64,000 bases of DNA from Magicicada septendecula (Eukaryota > Arthropoda > Insecta > Hemiptera > Cicadidae). This document shows, one piece after another, positions 1 to 11,431 of the stretch (positions are counted from its first letter, which is position 1; the number at the start of each line of letters is the position of its first letter). The translations under genes and the position numbers were made by a program. The notes beneath the pieces are model-generated. The model was not told where the DNA came from and did no database searches. It saw nothing but the letters and a program-made list of their open reading frames with translations. Location: assembly GCA_034769895.1 (NCBI GenBank), contig CM068370.1, forward strand, positions 46,614,344-46,678,343, read 5' to 3'.

Positions 1-684
1 CCGAACAGTTCACGAAAACCCGGGTTTTTCATTACAGCATAACCAGGTAAATAATGACGAAAAACCCCGAGTATTTTATGTAAACCATGTATTGGCAGAA
101 ACTGGCCGAGAACCAGATAATGATCCCCAAAATGAAAGTGAGAGAGAGGAGGAATTCCGCTATGCAGAAAAATTATGGCCCAAACATGTGATGAGATGGT
201 AAGGCCATGAAACCAATCGTCCAGAATAAATGTCATAGACCAGGCATTTGAAGGAGTAGAGGTGATAAACATCGAAGGTCGAATATTGAAAAGAGAAGGG
301 ATTAAAAAGGAATGGGAATGATAAATAAAAATATAATATAAGGAACACAACCAAAAGGGGTTGAAATAATCAAGGTAATTAACCCAAACTGACAAATATA
401 ACCCAAATATTATCAAACATGAAAACAATACCTACGAGGTAACTGACACAATTAGGAACAAGGTAAAAGGAACGTATAACCAGACTTCATTAAAAAAGTA
501 CCATGATTAGAAAATCGCAAGTCGAATACTCAATCAGTAACCAAGTACCATGACCAAAGACCCAAGTCAAATACAGCATCATAGAGAAGGTACCTTGACT
601 AAACATGTCAACGTGAATTTTTTAACTTAGCCATAATTAGAAAGGAGGTAGAGATTTTTAAATAAATATAAATATTATTGTATA
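1..684. other. AT-rich DNA, nothing recognised
   Basis: No convincing reading frame, repeat or RNA gene was seen here. Short open frames are present on the minus strand (for example around 160-354), but their composition is what AT-rich intergenic DNA gives by chance. Confidence 0.4.
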
Positions 685-688
685 ATGA

Positions 689-1062
689 TTGTTATTAATA
701 AATATTACGAGATGGACACATTCCACCATAGGCAAGATTTATTTCCAATAGCCATGTCAACGTATATTTACCAGCTTACCCGTACTTATAGAAGGAGAGA
801 GATTATTATTAATAAATATTACGAGATGGACACATTCCACCATAGGCAAGATTTATTTCCAATAGCCATGTCAACGTATATTTACCAGCTTACCCGTACT
901 TATAGAAGGAGAGAGATTATTATTAATAAATATTACGAGATGGACACATTCCACCATAGGCAAGATTTATTTCCAATAGCCATGTCAACGTATATTTACC
1001 AGCTTACCCGTACTTAGAGAAGGAGAGAGATTATTATTAATAAATATTACAAGATGGACACT
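689..1062. repeat. Tandem repeat, 114-bp unit, about 3.3 copies
   Basis: The motif GATGGACAC recurs at 711, 825, 939 and 1053, a constant spacing of 114 bp. The first three units are almost identical and the fourth is cut off soon after the motif. Because 114 is a multiple of three, the reading frame stays open across the array (110 codons). That frame shows no codon-level signs of selection and is best explained by the repeat. Confidence 0.9.
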
Positions 1063-3370
1063 TAGTAAAGGAGAAAAGAAGGAGAAATACTGTCATATAT
1101 ATTTGATACTAAATGGAAATGATAAATGAAAAAAAAAAAAAGGAGAGGAAAACAGTGTGTTACATAAGGAGGTAATGATGAATATGAATATAGCTATTAA
1201 CATTGAATGATTTTAAACGATAATTTTAACCTGCGGAGAACGATATATTAATATAATTGTGAATTAATCAGAAGAGTTTAAGAAAGGGAATTTATGTGTA
1301 GGAGCCTATGATATTGTTTTTTTTATTATTATTATTATTATTTGTTGCAAAGGTGCAATTATTATTTTCTGAACAGGGATGTGTTGCCTCTGATTTCAGT
1401 AGTTATAGACAGGAAGGGACAGAGAATGTATGCCATAGCGAGCCACTCTGACTCCCAACCCTCTATGTAAGTTAGGGAATTGATAGGGATTTATATCAAA
1501 GATTAATTATAAAACATCAAGGTAAAAAGGAAAGGAATAGGTGATATGACAAAGAACGAACTAGGAATATTGAGTTGGATTAATATATTAAAGGAGAAGT
1601 ACAGGAATTTAATTATAAGATAAAAGAATGAGATATAAAGAAGCTAATAAAGGGTTATTATAGAGATGATAATTTCATCAAAACCAAAGATATGTTTTTC
1701 CAAAATTATCAACTTTAACGGTGAGGCATATGTAGCGTCACAGAACGTTCCATAAAAAGAAATCATTTATATAGTAAGTTAGCATAGGAGGAAAGTGAAG
1801 TGAACAGTATCGAACCCAAGTAGTCCCAAAAAATTGTGTAATTTTGTATAATAATTATTTCTATCAACTCGAAAAAATGACCAAACTATGACTAAGACAA
1901 AACCCCATATATATTATTAATGTGAATAAGTGTGAAAAAACCATAAGACACTACCAGAGAGAGAAATAATGTCAGAATCTACCAGAATGAAGTCAATAAT
2001 TATTAAGTTTTATAACTATGAATATAGTATTAAAAACTATTTTTTGTGGATAAATGGACATGATCCATTATTATATTATGTGATGTAAATAAAATAAATG
2101 TATTAAATGACTTAAATACATTATTAGAAAGAGTTTAAGTTAAAATAAAAATTGTATATTTGCAATGACAAAAAATATTAATGTGTTGGATTTGAGACCA
2201 TACACCAAGATTTCATGGAAAAATTAATTATCATCAGATTTAAATAAAAACTATATGTAATTGTCAAGCAGACAATAGTGAACAATTTATCTTAAATAAA
2301 GGAAGCTGTCAAATGAATAAAAAGCAGCCAAAATAGCCAAAAACAGTGTTAACTAAAAACATGTAATAGGCATCTAATATTGTATAATTTATGAATTTAA
2401 TGTTGCCAAAATGCAACCAAACTGTATTAGAAAGCTGTAATATGATATAAAGCAACTATACTAATATACCTGACCAACTTTAACATTGTAATAGTCAAGT
2501 CAGCAAAATATTTACTTATACCATGTATGGCTGAAGCCAACTATTCAGTACAAAAATAATCATATCTGGCAAAATACTTACATAATACTAACCAAAATAA
2601 GATAGAAAGGTACAGTACATCAAAATACCTTAATAAGAAATAAACTCAGTTGAAAGTAAAGTCAATTCTAAAAGAATTTAACTAATTAGAGTGAGATTTG
2701 TCACACCATAGAAAATGACATCTCAAGACAATCAATGATGCTATGTCATCTTGTGATAAATATAATATATGTACCAAGTAACCAGGTATCACAAAAGATA
2801 GACAAAATAATAAACTCTGTGTGTATAGTGGTGAAATAATACATATATTAAGGAAAAAGACTAATCATTGTATTAGAAAATTGACAAGAACATAGGCCAT
2901 GAGCAGAGGCCATATAAAATTGTATTTATTTGTGTTTTATTGATGTTAAAATTTGTTTATTTTGTTGTAGGAGAGTAGTAGTAGTAGATGTCCAGCTTGT
3001 GAAGGGAACTTTATAACTCCACAACAATTTTTATTATAAATATTGAGTTTTTAATGACTACAACTCAAGGTGAAGGTTATAAATTGTAATGTTTTTTAGA
3101 CTTAAGTTAATTAGATACCAATCATATTTAGTATCGCTAGATTCAGTTAAAAACGAGGAATTTAAATACATTAATGGCATACAAATTGTAAGTACTAATG
3201 TGAAACTGTTTGATAAATACCAGTGTAAATTTTGAAATATCCATTGTATGAAGAATAAGAAATTCGTTCTAAAAGCTTCTACGGAAGTGAAAATTGTTCT
3301 ATGACATTCCATTTCGTTTATTCTCGAACAATCTAGAAAGAATTTTACACAAATATACCGGAAGTCGACG
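1063..3370. other. AT-rich DNA with a short TTA microsatellite
   Basis: This is a long AT-rich stretch without a supportable gene. A (TTA)n run lies at about 1319-1342. No terminal inverted repeats or coding motifs were recognised. Confidence 0.4.
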
Positions 3371-4010
3371 AAAACAGTCATCCCGATTTAGTATAAAAGC
3401 GAGACAAAATTTGACCGAGAAACACTTGAAGATTGAACGCCAGAGCTGATGCATCTCACACAACACTGATCAACGCAGCTAAGGCGAGACCGAGAGGCGA
3501 AAAATCGACAAGACACGGCAGGAAGGCTTTTCCCGTACATAGACATACCCGACTGACTTAACCTCAACGAGAGTATACGCCAAAAAGTATCGCTGAAATA
3601 GAGCAGCGATACGGCAAATTCTAATAGAAAGCACGCAGCCAGAACGTCGACGGCCCAGGAGGGTCCCAACATTTAATAGAGAACGAATTCTGCTGTGTTC
3701 GCATTGACTGACTAACGTGACAAATAATTCCCCCGAACGTAAACAAAACAATACACTGAGCCTTCCTCAAAACTGCATGGGAGTCAGCGCTGCGGTGGCA
3801 GATTTCTGAATCAACGCTAAGCAGATGATTCGTAGTGGCGGCGTTTGAACGAGATTTTACTGCCAAACGTTTTGACAAAAAGTGCGGAAAAAGTAACGAT
3901 CGGAAAAATTGACTTTAAATAGCTTCAGTGTACACCCGAAGAGGCGAGATCGAGAAACTACCCGAAGGAAGTGTCCAGTGAGAGAATAAACGACCATTGG
4001 AACGTGAGTT
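3371..4010. promoter_or_regulatory. CpG-richer block, possible promoter or first exon
   Basis: This block is visibly richer in G, C and CpG than its flanks. It ends with a candidate splice donor (GTGAGT at 4004, plus strand) after a short purine-rich stretch. Three overlapping minus-strand frames of 85-94 codons lie inside and none is recognisable. A host promoter with an untranslated first exon would fit, and so would an old GC-rich transposon fragment. The call is weak. Confidence 0.25.
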
Positions 4011-4217
4011 TACCAAAATTAAAATCTTTGTTACCTGGTTACAATTATCACACAGTTGTACTTTACACGCCACACATACACCTTCAAATCACTTAGTTTT
4101 TTTTCTTGTAAGGCATCTAATTGATATGTCTTGGTAGTTCAAAGGAGTCACGTCCTGAGATTAAAGTTTTTTCATATATTAAACTCATGCTTGTCAACTG
4201 AGTCAGAATCTGAAATA

Positions 4218-4469
4218 CTAGCCGATACTTGATTGGACATATAAAAAATTTGTCAATAATAATAACTTGTAAAATTTTTTTCTCTGCAATTTTATAATTT
4301 TTATCAATGATAGTCCTTCAGACGATTTGTTTGTTATCTTTAAAGGATCATTAAACTTAACTGATTTTTTCAAAGCTAAACTGACTTGTTTAAATTTTTT
4401 CGTAGATTTAAAAATTTTATCAATCACATTTAATTTTTCTTGGAACAAACGTTTCCAAGTGGCGCCCAC
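4218..4469 (-). CDS. Short lysine-rich open frame, unknown
   Basis: This is an 83-codon frame on the minus strand. Its protein would be basic and lysine-rich, with no recognised domain, signal peptide or membrane segment. It lies between the CpG-richer block and a microsatellite, and no splice sites around it are convincing. It may be a chance frame or a remnant of a mobile-element protein. Confidence 0.15.
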   Translation of the reverse strand: MGATWKRLFQEKLNVIDKIFKSTKKFKQVSLALKKSVKFNDPLKITNKSSEGLSLIKIIKLQRKKFYKLLLLTNFLYVQSSIG

Positions 4470-4709
4470 AAAAGCATAGTTTTAAGTTGTATTACAGGAC
4501 TACATCACTGCAGAGGATCCAGTCAACAGAGTAAGTAACAAAAGTGCGCGGAGGTAACGCCCGACACGATTACAACACTTTTACAATTACAACACCCAAT
4601 CCCTTTCTAGTCGTTATAACGTCTGATTATGATTCAGAATCTGTTTTGTCGCATAATGTTCATACACCAAACATATATTTTATTTTCCACTTTGTCAATG
4701 TTTAACATT

Positions 4710-4839
<130 letters not shown>

Positions 4840-4893
4840 GTTTCTAGCGTATTTCTACTTCAGCAAGAACTGTTTGAACAGTGTCAGTGTAGG

Positions 4894-5644
4894 CAGGGGT
4901 GCCGATCCCCCATTTTTCTGACAAGACCTTTTCTCTCTTTTACAGTAAAATTTCATACATAATCGAGCAAAGGCTGGGGTTTCTAACTCAAAACTATTAC
5001 AAAATATTACCTTTTACCGAAAAGATATATTGATTGTAGGTAGTTATAAACTAACAAAATTAGGATTTCTAATAATAAATCACAAATTAATATTTTCAGT
5101 AAAACATGATTTGTTTTACAATACCAGTACTCTGTGACTTTATTGAAAAGATACTTAGTTTTGCAACTTACACATCTCACTTAAATCTGTTTTTGTCGAT
5201 AAAATGTTATAAAAATTTCAGTCTGTTTTTGGACCTTTTCGTAGTGTGCTAAAATGTACCAGAAAGCAATATAAATAAAAATATAAACATAAAGTTCTAT
5301 TGCACACTGTACTTTATTAATACAGTAAATAAAAAATAAAATGTATTTGAAAATTACATTATCATAATATGAACAAAACGTGATACCTTGAACTCGATCT
5401 GTAGCCTGTTTGAAGCATCGAGTAGAAGACTAGATCCTTTTTTCCGTGCACACTGCGTCTACAGCCCATTCAAAAAAGTCAACTGGGTAGATTTATTGTG
5501 TGTCTGATATGTGTCCATTATAAGTTTTTTACAGTTTTGTAAAATTGGGGAAGATTTTTCATGCAATAGTAAAAAAAAAATCCCTCAAAATTTTCTAAAT
5601 GTCGCCAATGGCGACATGATCCCCTCCCCCTGTAGGCACCACTG
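4894..5644. mobile_element. Non-autonomous hAT-type element, 751 bp
   Basis: The left end reads CAGGGGTGCC and the right end GGCACCACTG, which form imperfect terminal inverted repeats. Both are flanked by the identical 8-bp sequence AGTGTAGG (4886-4893 and 5645-5652). An 8-bp target duplication with CAG...CTG ends is typical of hAT DNA transposons. The interior is AT-rich with no transposase frame, so the element would need a transposase in trans. A small palindrome (ATGTCGCC / GGCGACAT) lies just inside the right end. Confidence 0.8.
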
Positions 5645-5652
5645 AGTGTAGG

Positions 5653-6551
5653 AATAGTAACTGACACCAAGTACTATAGTTTGATGACACTGATAGTAGT
5701 GTACATTGTGCCACACTGAGAATCAAGCAGTGAAATAGACTGCACTGTTCTACAACACTGAACTATGCTTTCAAGTTTCTCTACATCCATTATCATTTGC
5801 ACATCCCCACTGCACACTCTATCCAACTTTGAACACCCTTACACCATCAGAAGAATCTTCATGTCTACTGAATACAGATGCTCTTCTGCCCTGCTTTAAG
5901 ATTCCACTGGTGCAATATTATACTGATTGCGTTTAGATATTTACAATTTTTTTAGCAAAAATATTTTTCTTTAATGTTTGTATTTCTTAACTGTTAACTT
6001 TTGCTGTAATTAAAAAGCTATAAATAAAGTAAAAAATATGAAATTAAAAATATTAAAAAAATAAAAACCGTTATAATGAGTTATCTGTTTGCTTATTAAC
6101 ATTGGGCCTTGTTTATATTTAAACAAATTATTGATATTGTGTCTGCAAAAATATATCCTCCACACTGAAAAATAAGCCTAACAATCATCTGTTGTATGTT
6201 CACAAAAAAGTCTTAGTTACTTACAGGCGCTGCTCCGCCCAAAGAAGAACCTGCTTGGCATCAGCGTTCTTTTTGAGGTTGTGAACTGAGTACCTGTTGT
6301 ACTGACCCCAAATGCTGTTCATTAGCTTACTGTTGTATTTCAATGGTGACTGCTCTCCTAGAATCATAATTAACTATATTTTGTTTTCTTTCAAAAATTT
6401 CTTGTTTATATTTATTCTTTCTAGTAATAATGGAAGAATTGAAAAAAAGAGAGAATCTGGTAGTATGGAACAGCTCCCAGGAATATTTCACAAATTTTTA
6501 ATACATAATAAAATAATGATACATGTAGATAGGTATTAATAAAATAATTAT
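5653..6551. other. AT-rich DNA, nothing recognised
   Basis: No supportable gene or repeat boundary. A 75-codon plus-strand frame at 6312-6539 has no recognisable features. Confidence 0.35.
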
Positions 6552-6559
6552 ATATTTAG

Positions 6560-7118
6560 CAGTGGCGGCTGGTGGTTCCAATTTTTGGTGGTTGCAGTAG
6601 TTGGTTGAGTGGATGGAAGATGAGTTAAAAGACATTAAACTATTGTAATCACAGTTACACAAAATTATTACTATAATTTTATAACTTCAAACAACAGATA
6701 ACGTTTACTTTGAACCAGCGTAAACACTAAACCTGACATAACTTTTAAATCAAGAAGGCTGTGTTGATTTCATGACACAAGTTGCACTACAGCGCTACTA
6801 GTGAAGTGTTACAGAAACTTTGCAACCGCCTAGCTGACATTGGGAACATAGGGCAGTCGTGAAGAGTAGTGCACGTCCTGCCATATGTTTGTGTAGTAAG
6901 CTCTGCCATATACTGTTGAAGTTGCAAACGGCCTACAACCACAAGGCTGCGCGCCACATTTGAATTGTATGTGAACATTACCGCATAGGATCAAATACGC
7001 TTTCCATTGAAATTTATGATAATTTTAGTTGCTTAATGTTTTTGTACATAATTTTGTAGTTTAGTTATTCTATATTAGTGGTTGTGCAACGCTGCAACCA
7101 CAACACCAGCCGCCACTG
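6560..7118. mobile_element. Short hAT-type element, 559 bp (copy 1)
   Basis: The ends are CAGTGGCGGCTGGTG and its partner CCAGCCGCCACTG. The flanks are ATATTTAG (6552-6559) and ATATATAG (7119-7126), an 8-bp duplication with one mismatch. The same ends occur in the longer copies at 52050 and 62767, so this is an internally deleted member of that family. It keeps no transposase coding. Confidence 0.85.
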
Positions 7119-7592
7119 ATATATAGACAGATATTAAAAACTTGTCTACACTTATTACATCTACTTTTGGGGGTTGCCTAACAGTATCATATAAAAAGGA
7201 TCAAAACTTGACAGAACAAAGTATTAAGTAACGTCATAATTACTTCTTGATTTACTCAACAGTGACATTCACATGGTCCTAGTGTCAACATATATTGGAA
7301 CATTGATCTAACATCTGCTGTTAAACATAAAGCAAGATTTCACCAATACAGTAGAGTATCTATTATCTGAACATCCATTAACTGAACGATCTGTTATCCG
7401 AACTCAATAAAAAGTACAATTATGTACTGTACCGTACAGTAATGTATTGGACACGTGTAGGCGTACTGGATATTTATTAAACATAAAAAATTGTATACTA
7501 AAAATTATTACAGTACTGTATCATACTGTAATAAATGAATACAGACTTACAATCGATAAACAAAGAATTGGCTAAAGGTGGATTAAGCCAAT

Positions 7593-7791
7593 CCCGGTTT
7601 TCAGTTATTAACCGATGAAGAGATAATTAAGTCGTTAAGTGAACGTAATGAAAACAAAACCGATTCAGATGAAGACGGCGAGAATGCTACTAATTCAAAA
7701 CCACCGACGGCAGCAAAAGCTTTTGACGCATTTGAGACTATTCTAAAGTGGACCGAAACAGAAGACAAAATAATTGTATTCAGCTTATGAA
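7593..7791 (+). pseudogene. Tigger/pogo transposase C-terminal tail, first copy
   Basis: One plus-strand frame reads LLTDEEIIKSLSERN, then an acidic stretch, then AKAFDAFETILKW. This matches the usual tail of Tigger/jerky-type transposases after the DDE domain. The upstream DNA-binding and catalytic domains are missing, so no active enzyme can be made. The frame stops at the duplication junction. Confidence 0.7.
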
Positions 7792-8223
7792 TCTATTATC
7801 TGAACATCCATTAACTGAACGATCTGTTATCCGAACTCAATAAAAAGTACAATTATGTACTGTACCGTACAGTAATGTATTGGACACGTGTAGGCGTACT
7901 GGATATTTATTAAACATAAAAAATTGTATACTAAAAATTATTACAGTACTGTATCATACTGTAATAAATGAATACAGACTTACAATCGATAAACAAAGAA
8001 TTGGCTAAAGGTGGATTAAGCCAATCCCGGTTTTCAGTTATTAACCGATGAAGAGATAATTAAGTCGTTAAGTGAACGTAATGAAAACAAAACCGATTCA
8101 GATGAAGACGGCGAGAATGCTACTAATTCAAAACCACCGACGGCAGCAAAAGCTTTTGACGCATTTGAGACTATTCTAAAGTGGACCGAAACAGAAGACA
8201 AAATAATTGTATTCAGCTTATGA
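7791..8223 (+). repeat. Second copy of the 433-bp tandem duplication
   Basis: This is a direct repeat of 7358-7790 including the transposase tail. The junction lies at the shared AATCT. After this copy the sequence continues with MNLKRLQF-type coding that completes the usual tail in a shifted frame. The near-perfect identity points to a recent event or an assembly duplication. Confidence 0.9.
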
Positions 8224-8394
8224 ATCTTAAACGACTTCAGTTTAGCACCGAGAAAACGGATATCAGTTTGAAGTTAATTTTATAGTACCCTACAGTGTTT
8301 GTCATTAAACTCTAGTATTGTTTAAATTAACTTTTCGTTTTTATTAATCACACTCAGTTTTAATTCAGTGTAAAGCTTTAGTAATACATACAGT

Positions 8395-8491
8395 ACAAAC
8401 AGAATTATCACTGTTGCACATCACTCTGATAATACAGAATTATCAGAATAATTTTTCTATAGTGGTGTGCAACGGTGATAATTCTGTTTGT
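8395..8491. repeat. Inverted repeat, arms of about 31 bp
   Basis: Arms 8395-8425 and 8461-8491 are complementary apart from two positions, with about 35 bp between them. The structure lies inside the Tigger/pogo element and is the strongest hairpin there. Confidence 0.8.
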
Positions 8492-8698
8492 GACTAACAC
8501 AACTTTCTTAATTACGTTACAGTACATTATACAGGTTGTTATAATTATATAACAATACGTTAGAAATGATTTTGTACTAAAAATCTTTGTTTTTATAAAG
8601 AGAAATAATGTTTTCAGTTTACGATCTATTATCTGAAATATCGATTATCCGAATGGGCCCTTGTCCTGAGATGTTCAGATAATCGATCCTCTACTGTA

Positions 8699-10190
8699 TG
8701 TCAGTGTCTAGACCATTCACCCCTTAGCAAAAATACCCTGACAATTAGTTTACAGAGACTAAACTGTGGTGGGTTATAAGACGAGGCAGCCAGATGAAGC
8801 ACTAAGATTTTAAATGTTTTGTAAATTTCATTTTTAAAACACTTTTTTTTTACTAAATTTTGTAAATGTAGTTAGAATTTACATTAACCTTATCAAGCCA
8901 ACAGTAAGCACGAGTGTACTGATAGAAAGGATGCAGTGTCAGATGCTTAACTTTGGTCAATTATTGTTTGTAGTGAACTTTTCTCTAATATATTTTGTGT
9001 ATGCTATAGTCTAATGACAACATGAAAACAAGAACGCTATTTATTAGAGCATAGACCTGTTAGAGCCTAGATAGTATTGCTCTGTTAGTACTTGTCTGGT
9101 GTATGCCATTTTTCCAAATTCATATTTAAGCTACAATTTCACTCTTTCACTTTAGTACTGCATTCTAATTTCATTATAACATATTTTAGATTCAGACTCA
9201 TACTACTAATACAATCACTTATGCGATATAAGATATTGCAAGCAACAGAATGCTCTCTACATTCAGGGCAAAATTGAGTGCGCAACAAATAAATTAGTTT
9301 AAATAAAGGCCTCTCCAGATGATTACAAATCCCATTCTGATTGTTTTTTAAATAACTACAATTGAGGAGAGAACTTTATACTTTTCCCCTTGCAGTAAAC
9401 AAAATGAACATTCTTAGATAATGTAATGGATGAGCAAGAATAATTTTACCTGCATCTGTCTAGGAGCAGCAAACTAATGTGGCATGTATAATTAGCCCAT
9501 TTACACAATTAAAGCGAATGTTGCCTGAAACTTAAAGTGGATAGTAGTTCTGATTTACATAAATGTGAATTCATTTGACTCTGATATTTGTATTACATTA
9601 ACTCTAAAAACGTGCTCAGATAACAAACATTGTTGCTGGGTGCTACTGTGTATCAGCCTCAATGTACTGGCCTCCAGAAGTGAAGTTGAAACTTTGCCAA
9701 AAGATAATAATACACAGTTTTAATGGAGTTCTTTGTTAGAGGCTCAACAAACAATTAAATATGTGTAAAATATTAATAATTTTGGAAGTATTTTACAAAA
9801 ACATGAAAATCAATGCATGATATTTATTTAACACAGCCTTAATGTTGATTCTATTGTGTTATTTTATATTTCAAAACAGCAGTGTTATTTGCAAAACAAC
9901 ATTTGAATTATCTGTTCTAAATACAGCTTATTTTGAGATACAACTACAAACGATAACCTCTTGAAATGTCAAGATACATGACAACCTAAGAAAATCTTGT
10001 ATGTCATAAACTTAAAACTTATCGTTAACTGTTATATTGTTCTTTTACCAAGATTTAATACTAGAATGTTAATTTCTTTTACACACACACAAACACACAC
10101 ACCACCACCACACTCACACACACAAATAATAGTTGTCAAGTTTTTGACTAAAAATTATACACTTGTTACAAATGTTATTATTATATTCTA
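8699..10190. other. AT-rich DNA; CA-rich run at 10081-10126
   Basis: No coding or repeat boundaries were recognised except the CA-rich run near the end. If 10200-10349 is a real exon, this stretch would be its downstream intron on the minus strand. Confidence 0.35.
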
Positions 10191-10199
10191 TATACTTAC

Positions 10200-10349
10200 C
10201 ACCGGCAGGCGGAAATAGAACTTTTTGATATCTCTTTTCATCTTTCATCTTGCTGTATGTGCCGCCATTGTCATCAACCTTTGACAGCGACTGGCGCACT
10301 TTCTGAGCAGCAAATGCTCCTTGTGGAATTGATGCCATTCTTATACAGT
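10200..10349 (-). CDS. Putative host coding exon with start codon
   Basis: On the minus strand a T-rich tract ending TGTTCACAG precedes ACTGTATAAGA and an ATG (10338-10336). The frame runs 46 codons, beginning MASIPQGAFAAQKVRQSLSK and ending YQKVLFPPAG, then stops at a consensus donor G|GTAAGTATA (donor G at 10199) in phase 1. The exon is more polar, with more even codon use, than surrounding chance frames. I do not recognise the protein. The N-terminus is charged and lacks a signal peptide, so a cytosolic protein is likely. The next exon should lie at lower coordinates and was not identified. Splice sites are directly visible; the coding role is inference. Confidence 0.55.
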
Positions 10350-10635
10350 CTGTGAACACACAAAAACATCCACTTAACGACACAAGACAATAATCAGAAA
10401 TATAATGCAGACAATGCAAAGATAAAGCAGTGTTTACATCAGACAACAATGCTGTATTTACATACGTCCGTGATAACCGACAACAACATGATACAACTAT
10501 CATTGACGTACTGAAACTGTTACTGTACTAAATATGATCAGTTAATAAGTTTTTTTAATTTAAATATAATTAATTCACTACCAAGTCGGAACACAAAGTT
10601 CTTTATAGGTAAAAACGTAAAAGTTTTGCCTTATT

Positions 10636-10680
10636 AGCCTGAACCAGTTTTCGCTTTTAAAAAGCTTCTTTAGAGGCTGC
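10636..10680 (-). ncRNA. Degenerate hammerhead ribozyme
   Basis: The minus strand reads AGCCU, then CUAAAGA (core expected CUGANGA), a GCUUU/AAAGC stem II, GAAA, the AAC-UG-GUU mini stem III and C, then AGGCU. Stems I, II and III are all present, but the core carries a G-to-A change at an essential position, so it should be inactive. Confidence 0.5.
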
Positions 10681-10689
10681 CATTGGGAG

Positions 10690-11078
10690 CACTGTCCGTC
10701 TTGTTGTTGGCGACACTATCAACTTTAAAAGATCGATATTGTGTGTGGGGTGTGATATGTTCGAATAATGCGTGTGATTTGAATTGTGTCTGTTTGTTTA
10801 GGATGTCATTTTATGTGTTTTCGTGTGTTTGTATATTTCCAGTTGTTCTAGAGTGTCTAGTTTTCGGCCTTTTGTGTGTATGTGTAGAATGTCCATGTAT
10901 TGTTGATGTTTGTCAATGTTTAGTATGTGTGGTTTTCTTCAATGAGGTGGTTTGCAAAGGTGGATTCTGTAGGGAGTGGAGTGCCTTTGTGTGTTCAATG
11001 TATCTTTGTTAGAAGCTACGTCCTGTCTGGCCCTATGTAGAATTTGTTGCAATTTGTCGGCAACAACAAGACGGACAG
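10690..11078 (-). pseudogene. PLE endonuclease (GIY-YIG) remnant
   Basis: The minus-strand frames contain a degraded FYIG-like turn near 11040, then ESTFANHL-like, DILHIHTKGRKLDTLEQLEI and a Q-F-K-S-H segment, interrupted by stops and frameshifts. The order matches the C-terminal domain of Penelope-like proteins, which nicks target DNA. The reverse transcriptase part is absent. Confidence 0.65.
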
Positions 11079-11090
11079 TGCTCCCAGTGG

Positions 11091-11134
11091 CAGCCTCTGA
11101 CGAAGCTTTTTAAAGTGAAAACCTGTTCAGGCTA
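11091..11134 (+). ncRNA. Hammerhead ribozyme, type I, intact core
   Basis: In order: AGCCU (stem I), CUGACGA, an unpaired A, GCUUU/AAAGU (stem II), GAA, AAC-CU-GUU (tiny stem III), C (cleavage position), AGGCU (stem I). Every invariant core base is present and stem I pairs perfectly over 5 bp. Hammerheads with tiny stem III in the terminal repeats of Penelope-like elements are described. Self-cleavage is inferred, not shown. Confidence 0.7.
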
Positions 11135-11431
11135 TAAGTAAAACTTTTACGTGTTTACCCATAAAAAACTTTGTGTTCCAAGTCGGTAGTGAAATAATTA
11201 TATTTAGTTAAATTTAGATTCTTTTTAATAGGTTTTAAATGGGATTTTTCTTTAAACGGGAAGAAATAGCACCAAAATTATTGATCATTTACAGACGTTT
11301 ACAATTTGTTCTTTGGACAATATGTTGTTAATCAAACTAGAATATTAATATGACATCACTTTGTTTCATGAAAGCACAGGGAACAGGACAGTATTTCAAT
11401 TTCAGGGATGGAAATCAAAAATTATAAATAT

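Larger units (their letters stand above)
7349..8696. mobile_element. Tigger/pogo-type element with internal duplication
   Basis: The ends CAGTAGAGTATCTATTATC and GATAATCGATCCTCTACTG are inverted repeats flanked by TA (7347-7348 and 8697-8698), as in the Tc1/mariner-pogo group. The element is 1348 bp and holds only the C-terminal tail of a transposase. Bases 7358-7790 are repeated at 7791-8223 with no difference that I could find. A further inverted repeat lies near the right end. Confidence 0.85.
10560..11215. mobile_element. Fold-back Penelope-like remnant A
   Basis: The two ends are inverted copies of about 130 bp (CACAAAGTT...GCCTGAACC and its reverse), each carrying a hammerhead-type motif. 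Between them the minus strand keeps the C-terminal part of a YIG-type endonuclease, with stops. Motifs seen include KGRKLDTLEQLEIYKHTKTH. This is the layout of a 5'-truncated PLE joined to an inverted terminal copy. A target duplication was not clear. Confidence 0.75.

Noticed and set aside
5599-5617. Palindrome ATGTCGCC / GGCGACAT considered as an operator
   Set aside because: It lies at the inner edge of a hAT-type terminal repeat and is best seen as part of that element.
10683-11012. 109-codon plus-strand Cys/Val-rich frame considered as a membrane protein
   Set aside because: It is antisense to the Penelope endonuclease remnant. Similar Cys-rich frames recur antisense to every PLE copy (13964, 22368, 23095).
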